Source of the DNA: Pseudomonas orientalis
Lineage (GTDB): Bacteria; Pseudomonadota; Gammaproteobacteria; Pseudomonadales; Pseudomonadaceae
Direction of reading: 5' to 3'
DNA: 64,000 nucleotides
Assembly: GCF_022807995.1 (NCBI RefSeq)
Contig: NZ_CP094351.1
Location: 3,131,001-3,195,000, forward strand
Positions 11,282-19,298 of this stretch are shown in pieces; positions within the stretch are counted from its first letter, which is position 1, and every line of letters begins with the position of its first letter. Both the position numbers and the translations under genes were made by a program. Below the pieces are notes generated by a model that saw only the letters and a list, made by a program, of their open reading frames with translations, was not told the DNA's origin and ran no database searches.

Positions 11282-12178
11282 AACCCGCCCCACCCCGCAG
11301 CGCAGCGATATCGCGCCTGGGCGGCACGCCGAATAGCCGACTGTACTCACGGCTGAACTGCGACGGGCTTTCATAGCCAACCTTGAACGCAGCACTGGAC
11401 ACGTCCTGGTGCTCGTTCAACATCAACCGTCGAGCCTCATTCAAGCGCAACCATTTCTGATACTGCAACGGGCTCATCGAGGTCAGTTGACGGAAGTGAT
11501 GATGAAAAGTGGCCGCGCTCATTTGCACACGCGCCGCCAGTTCTTCCACGCGCAGTGCGCTATCGAAATTCAGTTTCAGCCAATCGATGGCCTTGGCGAT
11601 CCGATAGCCCTGCCCGTCCACTGAGCAGATCTGGCGCAGCCGGCCAGCCTGGTCGCTCTGCAATAACCTAAAGTGAATCTCGCGCTGGATCAGCGGCGCC
11701 AATACGGCTATTGCTTCGGGCTCATCGAGCAGCGCCACCAGGCGCGCGAACGCCGCCAGCATGTCGCCCGTCACCTTGCCAATGCCAACGCCCTTCATCA
11801 TCGCGCGCTCACGGGTGCGTGGCAGATCGCCCTGGGCAATCAGCTCGGCCAGCATGCGCAGGTCGAGTTTGAACGTCAGCCCCAGGCACGGCTGCTCGGC
11901 GCTGGCGGCCAGCACTTCGGAGTTGGCCGGGATATCCAGCGAAGTCACCAGGAATCGTGACATGTCGTAGGGGTAGCCCTCACCGCCGACCCACAACTGT
12001 TTCTTGCCCTGCACCACCAGCACGATGCTCGGTTCGACCATGCACACTACCGTGCGGCCGGCTGTTCACGCCGGTAAAAGCCCAGGCCGGGTATCGACGT
12101 GAGGAAGTCGCCAGGCGAAGGGGTGCGTGAATCGATGCATTGCACCAGTGATTCCAAAGGCAGGCAGGGATGGGTCAT
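11256..12178 (-). pseudogene. AraC-family regulator with N-terminal frameshift
   Basis: From the ATG at 12178 the frame encodes MTHPCLPLESLVQCIDSRTP... to FYRREQPAAR and then meets TAG near 12048. The adjacent frame immediately continues as the expected AraC N-domain (RTVVCMVEPSIVLVVQGKKQ) through an intact HTH (LAARVQMSAATFHHHFRQLT, VGYESPSQFSREYSRLFG) to 11256. The sequence has GGCC once (about 12057-12062) where a second GGCC copy would restore REQPAGRTVVCMVEP, so loss of a 4-base tandem unit explains the shift. A shorter protein from the ATG at 12047 would lack part of the sensor domain. Sequencing error is possible. The gene is divergent from an MFS exporter it probably regulates or regulated. 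Confidence 0.75.
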
Positions 12179-12312
12179 GGCAGGCTCGGTTGTTTTCTCA
12201 CTGAACGTTACCCGTGCCTGCGATGGTTGTCATTGGCAAGCCTCAAGACTCAGAGGATCAGGCAAGTAATCCGCTGGATCGAACTATGGAGTACCTGGGT
12301 TCGCCGGGAAAA

Positions 12313-12331
12313 TGTGCAAGCCATTTGCACA
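12313..12331. promoter_or_regulatory. Inverted repeat before the MFS exporter
   Basis: TGTGCAA, five bases, TTGCACA: a perfect 7-base inverted repeat ending 16 bases before the MFS ATG in the AraC/MFS divergent gap. It could be an operator or a leader hairpin; assignment is by position only. Confidence 0.4.
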
Positions 12332-12347
12332 ACGATGGGTTCATACG

Positions 12348-13535
12348 ATGTCCGATACACCTTCCACAAGCCATTGGGGCGCCGTACTCGCCATGTCGCT
12401 GGCAGCATTCGCCCTGGTCGCCTGCGAATTCATGCCGGTAAGCCTGCTGACCCCACTGGCCGCTGACCTGCATATCACCCAGGGCCAGGCCGGCCAGGGC
12501 ATTTCGGTGTCCGGGGTGTTTGCCCTGCTCACCAGCCTGGTGATCGCCTCGATTGCCGCGCGGGTGGACCGCAAACGCCTGCTGATGGCGCTGACGCTGC
12601 TGATGATCGTCTCGGGCAGCGTGGTGGCATTCGCCCCCAATTACCCGGTGTTCATGCTCGGGCGTGCGTTGATCGGCGTAGCGATTGGCGGTTTCTGGTC
12701 GCTGTCGGCGGCCACGGCGATGCGCCTGGTGCCACAGGCCCGGGTGCCGCGCGCCTTGGCCATCGTCAACGGCGGCAACGCGCTGGCCACGGTGATCGCG
12801 GCGCCGCTGGGCAGCTTTCTCGGCGGGATCATCGGCTGGCGCGGGGCGTTTTTCTGTGTGGTGCCAGTGGCGGCTATCGCATGGGTCTGGCTGCTGCTGA
12901 GCCTGCCAACCCTGAAGAACCGGGCCGAGGCAAAAACCGGCAATGCGCTGCGCTTGATGAAAAACCCGACGCTGGCTCTGGGCATGGCGGCCATCAGCCT
13001 GTTCTTCATGGGCCAGTTCATGTTGTTCACTTATCTGCGCCCGTTCCTGGAAAGTGTCACCGGGGTCAACGTGTCCACACTCTCGCTGATGCTGCTGGTG
13101 CTTGGCCTGGCGGGTCTGGCGGGGACGTTCCTGATTGAAGGTTTGCTCAAGCGCAGCCTGTACCCGACGCTGATGACCATCCCGCTGATCATGGCCGGCA
13201 TCGCCGTCGCATTGCTGGAGTTCGGCGATTCAACCCGCATGACCACCGTATTGCTGGGCGCCTGGGGCCTGGTGGCGACCGCCGCACCGGTGGGCTGGTG
13301 GACCTGGTTGTCGAGAACCCTGCCTGACGACGCCGAGGCAGGCGGCGGCTTGATGGTTGCCATCATCCAACTGGCGATTGCCGCGGGCGCTACGGTCGGC
13401 GGCGCGGCCTTCGACCTGAGCGGCTACCGGGCGACCTTTGAGCTCAGTGCGGGATTGCTGGTGGTCGCCACGCTGCCGGCTTACCTGGCATCACGTCGGT
13501 CAGCGCCTGCACGTGTCGTCAGCAGCGCTACTTGA
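12348..13535 (+). CDS. MFS drug/nucleoside efflux transporter (NepI/AraJ-like)
   Basis: A 395-residue, twelve-helix transporter of the DHA1 type. The N-terminal helix has VACEFMPVSLLTPLAADLHITQGQ, the motif-A-like loop is ASIAARVDRKRLLM, and motif C-like GGNALATVIAAPLGSFLGG follows; this pattern is that of the NepI/PbuE/AraJ exporters. The ATG at 12348 begins MSDTPSTSHWG; a longer in-frame start at 12312 would overlap the inverted repeat. It is divergent from the frameshifted AraC gene and its end overlaps the next, convergent AraC gene by 8 bases. Substrate unknown. Confidence 0.88.
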   Translation: MSDTPSTSHWGAVLAMSLAAFALVACEFMPVSLLTPLAADLHITQGQAGQGISVSGVFALLTSLVIASIAARVDRKRLLMALTLLMIVSGSVVAFAPNYPVFMLGRALIGVAIGGFWSLSAATAMRLVPQARVPRALAIVNGGNALATVIAAPLGSFLGGIIGWRGAFFCVVPVAAIAWVWLLLSLPTLKNRAEAKTGNALRLMKNPTLALGMAAISLFFMGQFMLFTYLRPFLESVTGVNVSTLSLMLLVLGLAGLAGTFLIEGLLKRSLYPTLMTIPLIMAGIAVALLEFGDSTRMTTVLLGAWGLVATAAPVGWWTWLSRTLPDDAEAGGGLMVAIIQLAIAAGATVGGAAFDLSGYRATFELSAGLLVVATLPAYLASRRSAPARVVSSAT

Positions 13536-14367
13536 AGAAATGACTCGGCGTCTTGCCAAACTGTTTCTTGAACATGCTGGTAAAGGCGCTCGGGCTTTCA
13601 TAGCCCAGCTCAAAGGCCACGTCGATAATTTTCTCGCCCACCGCAATGCGCTCCAGCGCCAAAAGCAGGCGAGCCTGTTGGCGCCACTGGCCGAAGGTCA
13701 TACCGGTTTCGCGGCGGAACAGGCGCTGGATGGTGGTTTGATCCAGCTCCAGGCGCGCGCTCCAATCGGCGACAGTAGAGGCATCGCCGGGGTCTTGCTG
13801 CAAGGACTGGCAGATGTGGTGGATACGTGGGTCGACAGGCTGCGGAAGGGATAATGGCAGCGCAGGCAGGATGGCCAGCTCATCCAGGATCAGGCGCATG
13901 ATCCGGGCGTCGCGTGAGTCTTCTGCGTAGGGCGGTTTCAGGCTGACCGAGACCTTGATCAATTCACTCAACAGCGGCGAAACCGTGACCGTCTTCGGCT
14001 CGGCCGGCAGATTGGGAAAGCTGTCCGGGCGCACAAACACGCTGCGCATCTTCAAGGTGCCCACGCAGCGCAGCGCATGCACATGCCCAAAGGGCATCCA
14101 GAAGCCGCGATTGGGCGGCACCGTCCATTGGTTCAAGGCCGAATACACCACCATGACGCCGCCAATGGCATACAGCAGTTGATGCTTATTGTGGCTGTGT
14201 TCGGGAATCACCCAGTTTTCCGGGTAATCGGTGGCCGAGCTGATGACGGCCCAATCGCCTTCATCGATCTCCTGGAGGAATTTGTCGAGGGATTTGATGG
14301 TTTTGCCCTTTTTGCGATGTTTCCTGCCCGAATTTCGCGAGACAGGCATTTTTGTCGACTCTAGCAT
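13528..14367 (-). CDS. AraC-family transcriptional regulator
   Basis: A 279-residue regulator with an N-terminal cupin-like sensor (HSHNKHQLLYAIGGVMVV..., about residues 55-130) and a C-terminal double HTH (WSARLELDQTTIQRLFRRETGMTF and VAFELGYESPSAFTSMFKKQFG). This is the common type that controls a neighbouring MFS exporter. It is divergent from the fsr-like gene (79 bases between starts), the likely target. The start is uncertain: ATG 14367 adds a basic tail, while ATG 14349 (MPVSRNSGRK) is also possible; neither has a clear ribosome-binding site. Confidence 0.88.
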   Translation of the reverse strand: MLESTKMPVSRNSGRKHRKKGKTIKSLDKFLQEIDEGDWAVISSATDYPENWVIPEHSHNKHQLLYAIGGVMVVYSALNQWTVPPNRGFWMPFGHVHALRCVGTLKMRSVFVRPDSFPNLPAEPKTVTVSPLLSELIKVSVSLKPPYAEDSRDARIMRLILDELAILPALPLSLPQPVDPRIHHICQSLQQDPGDASTVADWSARLELDQTTIQRLFRRETGMTFGQWRQQARLLLALERIAVGEKIIDVAFELGYESPSAFTSMFKKQFGKTPSHFFK

Positions 14368-14446
14368 AGTGCCCGAAACAATTAGAAATGAGCCGTCAGC
14401 TCACGTACTGTCTGCCCCTGTTCGCTGCCTTGTATGGAATGCCTGC

Positions 14447-15658
14447 ATGTCGACCCTCACCGCGACACCCGCCGCTGCAACCACTGCGCCCCAGATAAGC
14501 CCGCTGGTCATGCGCGTGCTCGGCGCCTGTGCCCTGGCGCATATGATCAATGACTTGATCCAGGCCGTGCTGCCGTCGATCTACCCGATGCTCAAGGCCA
14601 ACTATGGCCTGACGTTCACCCAGGTCGGCCTGATCACCCTGACCTTCCAACTGACCGCCTCCTTGCTGCAGCCGTGGATCGGCTATCACACTGACCGTCA
14701 CCCCAAACCCTGGCTGTTGCCGGCGGGCATGGTCTGCACCTTGATAGGCATCCTGATGCTGGCATTCGTCGGCAGCTTCCCGGCGATCCTGCTCGCGGCG
14801 GCGCTGGTGGGGGTCGGCTCGTCGACGTTTCATCCGGAAACGTCCCGCGTGGCACGCCTGGCCTCCGGTGGCCGCTACGGTTTGGCCCAATCGACGTTTC
14901 AGGTCGGCGGCAACACCGGCAGCGCCTTCGGCCCGTTGCTGGCGGCGGCCATCATCATTCCCTACGGCCAGTCCCATATCGCCTGGTTCGGCCTGTTCGC
15001 GGTATTCGCGATCCTCGTGCTGTATGGCTTGAGCCGCTGGTACCGTCACCACCTCAACCTGTTCAAGCTCAAGCAAGGCAGTCAGCCGACCCACGGCTTG
15101 TCCAAAGGCCGGGTGACCTTTGCATTGGTAGTGCTGGCGCTGCTGGTGTTCTCCAAATATTGGTACATGACCAGCCTGACCAGCTACTTCACCTTCTACC
15201 TGATCGAGAAATTCCAGCTGTCGGTCGCCAGCTCTCAGATGTACCTGTTCCTGTTCCTCGGCGCCGTGGCCGTAGGCACCTTCGCGGGCGGGCCGATCGG
15301 CGACAGGATCGGCCGCAAGAAAGTCATCTGGTTCTCGATTCTCGGCGCCGCGCCCTTCACCCTCGCCCTGCCCTACGTCGACCTGTTCTGGACCGCCGTA
15401 CTCAGCGTGGTCATCGGCTTCATCATCGCCTCGGCATTCTCGGCCATCGTGGTGTTCGCCCAGGAACTGGTGCCGGGCAATGTGGGCATGATCGCCGGGA
15501 TATTCTTCGGCCTGATGTTCGGTTTCAGCGGGATCGGTGCGGCACTGCTGGGATTGCTCGCGGATCACCACGGCATCGAATACGTTTACAAAATCTGCTC
15601 GTTCCTGCCGTTGGCGGGCATCCTGACGATCTTTTTGCCTTCGACCAAAGGCGTCTGA
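14447..15658 (+). CDS. fsr: Fosmidomycin-resistance-type MFS exporter Fsr
   Basis: A 403-residue MFS exporter resembling E. coli Fsr: ALAHMINDLIQAVLPSIYPMLKANYGLTFTQ, LITLTFQLTASLLQPWIGYHTDRHPKPW, VGVGSSTFHPETSRVARLASGGRYGLAQS and FQVGGNTGSAFGPLLAA all follow that family. Fsr proteins expel fosmidomycin and related compounds. The start at 14447 (MSTLTATPAA) has only a weak ribosome-binding site. It is divergent from an AraC regulator and is followed by a REP pair. Confidence 0.9.
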   Translation: MSTLTATPAAATTAPQISPLVMRVLGACALAHMINDLIQAVLPSIYPMLKANYGLTFTQVGLITLTFQLTASLLQPWIGYHTDRHPKPWLLPAGMVCTLIGILMLAFVGSFPAILLAAALVGVGSSTFHPETSRVARLASGGRYGLAQSTFQVGGNTGSAFGPLLAAAIIIPYGQSHIAWFGLFAVFAILVLYGLSRWYRHHLNLFKLKQGSQPTHGLSKGRVTFALVVLALLVFSKYWYMTSLTSYFTFYLIEKFQLSVASSQMYLFLFLGAVAVGTFAGGPIGDRIGRKKVIWFSILGAAPFTLALPYVDLFWTAVLSVVIGFIIASAFSAIVVFAQELVPGNVGMIAGIFFGLMFGFSGIGAALLGLLADHHGIEYVYKICSFLPLAGILTIFLPSTKGV

Positions 15659-15661
15659 CTC

Positions 15662-15751
15662 TGTGGGAGGGGGCTTGCCCCCGATGGCGGTGTTTCAGTC
15701 AAGTAGATGCCGACTGACACATCGCTATCGGGGGCAAGCCCCCTCCCACAT
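15662..15751. repeat. REP pair downstream of fsr
   Basis: Perfect inverted GTGGGAGGGGGCTTGCCCCC cores, separated by a spacer containing CAGTCAAGTAGATGCCGACTG, in the convergent gap between fsr and the DUF2834 gene. Confidence 0.92.
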
Positions 15752-15763
15752 TGGCATCTGTCG

Positions 15764-16072
15764 TCAGGTACGTCGCGTGAACCCATTGACGACGATATAC
15801 AACAGCGGCCCCACCGACACGAACACCGCCGTCAGCAGGAAATAGGGGATCAACGAGGCCACGGAGCGCCCTCGCCCGCGCGCGTCCCGGTACATCCATA
15901 CACACGCCAGTATCGCCATCAGGTACAGGTCGATCACCACCTGCGCGGTGTCCGGCCGCGACATCAGCTCCTGGCCGAACGCAATGAGCGATTGCTCGGC
16001 CGTCAGCATCGTCGCCACGGTGTACAACGAAAAGCCGATCAAACCGGCCAGGGCAACGTAGGGTCTGGGCAT
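15764..16072 (-). CDS. DUF2834 small membrane protein
   Basis: A 102-residue protein with about three hydrophobic segments (YVALAGLIGFSLYTVATML, VVIDLYLMAILACVWMY, VASLIPYFLLTAVFVSVGPL) separated by short charged loops (DARGRGRS). The layout matches DUF2834, a family of unknown function. The ATG at 16072 follows AGGAGGAG at ideal spacing. It is divergent from the amidase gene with a gap of about 120 bases. Confidence 0.82.
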   Translation of the reverse strand: MPRPYVALAGLIGFSLYTVATMLTAEQSLIAFGQELMSRPDTAQVVIDLYLMAILACVWMYRDARGRGRSVASLIPYFLLTAVFVSVGPLLYIVVNGFTRRT

Positions 16073-16195
16073 GTTCTCCTCCTTGGAGCGCAATGTGGAT
16101 GATCAGGCAGCTTACCTTGGCAGTAAGCTGGCACTGGCAAATATCTGTCCGTAGACTGCCGCCATACCCCCACTTGAAGGCGGCGAAAAAACGTG

Positions 16196-17899
16196 ATGCA
16201 AGTTACCGAAGTCTCCATTGCCCAATTGCGCGCTGCGCTTGAATCCGGCCAGACCACTGCCGTTGAACTGGTCCGGGCCTACCTGGCGCGAATCGAGGCC
16301 TATGACGGCCCGCAGACCGCTACCGCGCTGAACGCCGTGGTGGTGCGCAATCCCGAAGCCTTGAGCGAAGCCGAGGCGTCCGATGCACGCCGGGCCAAAG
16401 GCCAGACCCTAGGGCCGCTGGATGGCATTCCCTATACCGCCAAGGACAGTTACCTGGTCAAGGGCCTCACGGCGGCATCCGGCAGCCCTGCGTTCGCCAA
16501 GCTGGTCGCGCAGCGCGATGCATTCACCATCGAGCGCCTGCGCGCCGCCGGCGCCATCTGCCTGGGCAAGACCAATATGCCGCCCATGGCCAACGGCGGC
16601 ATGCAACGGGGTGTGTATGGCCGTGCCGAAAGCCCGTACAACGCCGCTTACCTCACCGCACCGTTCGCCTCGGGTTCGTCCAACGGCGCCGGCACGGCGA
16701 CGGCGGCAAGCTTCGCCGCCTTTGGCCTGGCTGAAGAAACCTGGTCGAGCGGTCGCGGCCCGGCCTCCAACAACGGCTTGTGTGCGTACACGCCCTCGCG
16801 TGGGGTGATCTCGGTGCGCGGCAACTGGCCGCTGACCCCGACCATGGACGTGGTCGTGCCCTATGCGCGCACCATGGCCGACCTGCTGGAAGTGCTCGAC
16901 GTGGTGGTCGCCGACGACCTGGACACCCGTGGCGACCTGTGGCGCCTGCAACCCTGGGTGCCAATCCCCCGCGCCAGCGCGGTACGCCCGGCGTCTTATG
17001 CCGAACTGGCCACAGGCAGCGCGGCCCTCGCCGGCAAACGCTTCGGTGTGCCGCGCATGTACATCAACGCCGACCCCGAGGCCGGCACCAGCGAAAAACC
17101 GGGAATCGGCGGGCCGACCGGGCAGAAGATCCACACCCGCGCCTCGGTGATCGAACTGTGGCAAGCCGCGCGCCAGGCCCTGGAAGCCGCCGGCGCCGAA
17201 GTCATCGAGGTGGATTTCCCCTTGGTGTCCAATTGCGAAGGCGACCGCCCCGGCGCGCCGACGGTGTTTACCCGTGGCCTGGTGTCCAGGCAATTTCTGC
17301 ACGATGAATTGTGGGAACTGTCGGCCTGGGCCTTTGATGACTTCCTGCGCGCCAACGGCGACCCGGCCCTGAACCGCCTGGCGGATGTCGACGGCCCGAA
17401 CATCTTCCCCCACGACCCCGGCACCCTGCCCAACCGCGAAGATGACCTGGCCGCCGGCATGGATGAATACGTGCGCATGGCCCAGCGCGGGATCACACCG
17501 TGGAACGAGATCAGCACCTTGCCCGACGGCTTGCGCGGCCTCGAGCAAACCCGTCGCCTGGATCTGGAAGACTGGATGGACACCCTGCGCCTCGACGCGG
17601 TGCTGTTTCCGACCGTGGCTGACGTCGGACCGGCCGATGCCGATGTGAACCCAGCCTCCGCCGATATCGCCTGGAGCAATGGCGTATGGGTGGCCAACGG
17701 CAACCTCGCCATTCGCCACCTTGGCGTGCCCACCGTCACCGTCCCGATGGGCGTGATGGCGGATATCGGCATGCCCGCAGGGCTGACGTTTGCAGGTAGA
17801 GCCTATGACGATTCGGCGCTGCTGCGCTTTGCCGCGGCGTTTGAAGCCACTGGCAGCAAACGCCTGATTCCACCACGGACACCACCGCTGGCCGATTGA
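16196..17899 (+). CDS. Amidase-signature family hydrolase
   Basis: A 567-residue member of the amidase signature family, which hydrolyses carboxamides with a Ser-cisSer-Lys triad. The Lys is in PLDGIPYTAKDSYLVKG and the serines lie in PFASGSSNGAGTATAASFAAFG; DGLRGLEQTRRLDLEDWMD and GVPTVTVPMGVM complete the C-terminal part. The glycine-rich loop reads GSSNGAG rather than the usual GGSSGG, typical of a divergent subgroup. GTG 16193 precedes ATG 16196; I use the ATG. No signal peptide. The true substrate cannot be told; repeats follow. Confidence 0.9.
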   Translation: MQVTEVSIAQLRAALESGQTTAVELVRAYLARIEAYDGPQTATALNAVVVRNPEALSEAEASDARRAKGQTLGPLDGIPYTAKDSYLVKGLTAASGSPAFAKLVAQRDAFTIERLRAAGAICLGKTNMPPMANGGMQRGVYGRAESPYNAAYLTAPFASGSSNGAGTATAASFAAFGLAEETWSSGRGPASNNGLCAYTPSRGVISVRGNWPLTPTMDVVVPYARTMADLLEVLDVVVADDLDTRGDLWRLQPWVPIPRASAVRPASYAELATGSAALAGKRFGVPRMYINADPEAGTSEKPGIGGPTGQKIHTRASVIELWQAARQALEAAGAEVIEVDFPLVSNCEGDRPGAPTVFTRGLVSRQFLHDELWELSAWAFDDFLRANGDPALNRLADVDGPNIFPHDPGTLPNREDDLAAGMDEYVRMAQRGITPWNEISTLPDGLRGLEQTRRLDLEDWMDTLRLDAVLFPTVADVGPADADVNPASADIAWSNGVWVANGNLAIRHLGVPTVTVPMGVMADIGMPAGLTFAGRAYDDSALLRFAAAFEATGSKRLIPPRTPPLAD

Positions 17900-17908
17900 G
17901 CACCGTCT

Positions 17909-17958
17909 AAGGTGGGAGGGGGCTGCGCTAATGCCGGTCAGTTAGCGCAAATCTCCTG
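17909..17958. repeat. Partial REP with CTAATGCCGGTCAGTTAG remnant
   Basis: A truncated REP core (GTGGGAGGGGGCT) runs into GCGCTAATGCCGGTCAGTTAGCGC, written here as GCGCTAATGCC and GGTCAGTTAGCGC. This resembles the end of the inverted-repeat element at 45603-45756 (CTAATGCCAGTCAGTTAAG on the minus strand), so it may be a scar or decayed copy. Confidence 0.5.
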
Positions 17959-18325
17959 TGGGAGGGGGCTTGCCCCCGATGGCGGCCTCAGGACCGACCA
18001 GAATGTTGGATCAGATCGAGTACATATCCGTTTCTGCGGTAACGGCTGCTATAGGTTCCGCTTTTACAGCGGCTCACTTTTGAAAGCGCAAAAGTAAGCA
18101 AAACGCTCTTGCCCCACCACTCGGCACCTCGCTTAGGCTCGGTGTGCCCTCTCTCCGGCTTGAATCCGTGGGCCGCCGCAATGGGCCATCCATGGCCCAG
18201 TACGGCTAACCCGGCGTCCTGCCGGGTTACCCACGGATTCAAGCCTGCGTTCGGCCAGCGTGGTTTAACGGGCCGCCTGAGATCAAGATCAAAAGCGGCT
18301 CGCTGCGCATCGTGGTTACGGGTGG
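17959..18325 (+). repeat. Long interspersed repeat, copy A
   Basis: About 365 bases that recur in reverse orientation at 45850-46250. Order: a REP core (GAGGGGGCTTGCCCCCGATG), a segment with GTACATATCCGTTTCTGCGG, TTCCGCTTTTACAGCGGCTC, an arm CTTGAATCCGTGGG and its inverse CCCACGGATTCAAG around inner palindromes, ending near GATCAAGATCAAAAGCGGCT. I see no gene in it. It looks like one of the dispersed intergenic repeat families of fluorescent pseudomonads; I cannot name the family with certainty. Confidence 0.8.
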
Positions 18326-18340
18326 GGCGGCTGCTTTGTG

Positions 18341-18439
18341 TAGGAGCGAGCTTGCTCGCGAAAAACGCACAGGCGCCGCGTTGATTCAAGAAGCACGCGG
18401 TATCGTTGACGTTTTTCGCGAGCAAGCTCGCTCCTACAG
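18341..18439. repeat. REP pair (GTAGGAGCGAGCTTGCTCGC family)
   Basis: Inverted copies of TGTAGGAGCGAGCTTGCTCG around a spacer with CACAGGCGCCGCGTTGATTC. The spacer is closely related to that of the pair at 45625-45724. Confidence 0.9.
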
Positions 18440-18469
18440 ACAGCGGTGTACGATTTTGCTGTATTCACC

Positions 18470-18676
18470 TCAAGCAGTGCGACGCTGCCACTCGTCCACC
18501 ACATCGCCCAGTGTCTTGGGCGCGCCGTTGCGTATCCAGGCCATGAATGGACGGTTGAACTTGAACGCCGGGCCGCAGTGTTCAAGCATGAAGCGGCGCA
18601 CGTTCTGGGTATTCCTGTAGCTCGGGGTTACGGGTGTGGCGCGGGTGATGACGCCACTGTGCCAGTCAAATTCCAT
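18470..18676 (-). CDS. Small DUF6434-like protein
   Basis: A 68-residue soluble protein (MEFDWHSGVITRATPVTPSY...). The central QNVRRFMLEHCGPAFKF and FMAWIRNGAPKTLGDVVDEW segments match my memory of the small DUF6434 proteins, in which a similar unit can be fused to a SAP domain; function unknown, with nucleic-acid binding only a guess. No membrane segment or signal peptide. It is isolated between a repeat block and the divergent NTF2-like gene. Confidence 0.72.
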   Translation of the reverse strand: MEFDWHSGVITRATPVTPSYRNTQNVRRFMLEHCGPAFKFNRPFMAWIRNGAPKTLGDVVDEWQRRTA

Positions 18677-18781
18677 GTTATGCCTCGCGGATGGGGATGC
18701 CGGTCACCAACATAACCTCAAAGGAGGTCGGTTCTGAGCGAAATTTCACTTTCCTTCTCCCTTGCAATTAATGCATGGTTG

Positions 18782-18803
18782 TACGACGACAGACCTCGTC
18801 GTA
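18782..18803. promoter_or_regulatory. Perfect palindromic operator candidate
   Basis: TACGACGA, six bases (CAGACC), TCGTCGTA: exact 8-base arms, 29 bases before the ATG of the NTF2-like gene. The spacing and TCGTCG half-site would suit a dimeric repressor, for example of the GntR/FadR type (inference). Confidence 0.5.
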
Positions 18804-18832
18804 TCTACACCCACAACAACAAGGAAACACCC

Positions 18833-19264
18833 ATGCCCAACCTCAAAGTGCTGATCGCTTTTCTGTGCCTGTTCTCCGGCTACCTCGCAGCCGCGCCGGC
18901 TCCCGCCGAGAAGGAGGTGGCCCAGGCGGTCGACCAGCTTACCCAAGCCATGTTGCACCTGGATCTCAAGCAACTTCACGCATTGACCTCGGACACCCTC
19001 AGCTACGGTCATTCCAGCGGCAAGGTGCAGAACAAGGCGCAGTTCATCGCTGATCTGGAAACCCATACCAGCGCGTTCAAGACCCTGGAAATGCAAAACC
19101 AGACCATCACCCTGAACGGCGACACCGCACTGGTGCGCAACCACTTCCACGCCCTGGCGGTGAACAGTGGCGTGGAAGTGCCGACCGATATCGACAACTT
19201 CCAGGTCTGGCAGAAGCAGCAAGGCAAATGGCTGCTGATCGGTCGTCAGGCTTATAAATACTGA
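18833..19264 (+). CDS. Exported NTF2/SnoaL-like protein (DUF4440 type)
   Basis: A 143-residue protein with a signal peptide (MPNLKVLIAFLCLFSGYLAAAPA, cleavage after about residue 20-23) and an NTF2-like fold: EVAQAVDQLTQAMLHLDLKQL, LTSDTLSYGHSSGKVQNKAQFI, then LEMQNQTITLNGDTALVRNHFHA and IDNFQVWQKQQGKWLLIGRQAYK. Such proteins bind or turn over small ligands; the histidine-containing GHSSG segment is the conserved DUF4440 feature. AAGGAA lies 7 bases before the ATG. A perfect palindrome sits in the promoter region and a hairpin follows the stop. Confidence 0.85.
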   Translation: MPNLKVLIAFLCLFSGYLAAAPAPAEKEVAQAVDQLTQAMLHLDLKQLHALTSDTLSYGHSSGKVQNKAQFIADLETHTSAFKTLEMQNQTITLNGDTALVRNHFHALAVNSGVEVPTDIDNFQVWQKQQGKWLLIGRQAYKY

Positions 19265-19272
19265 CCCATGCC

Positions 19273-19298
19273 GGTGAGCCGTTCAGCCACGGCTCACC
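19273..19298. terminator. Bidirectional terminator-like hairpin
   Basis: GGTGAGCCGT, six bases, ACGGCTCACC: a perfect 10-base stem between the convergent NTF2-like and MocR genes, overlapping the MocR stop codon. There is no strong T-run on either side, so termination would be weak or factor-dependent. Confidence 0.55.

Noticed and set aside
18060..18320. Short open frames inside the long interspersed repeat
   Set aside because: The same frames occur in the inverted copy at 46 kb with changes that do not respect codons; the sequence is a repeat, not a gene.
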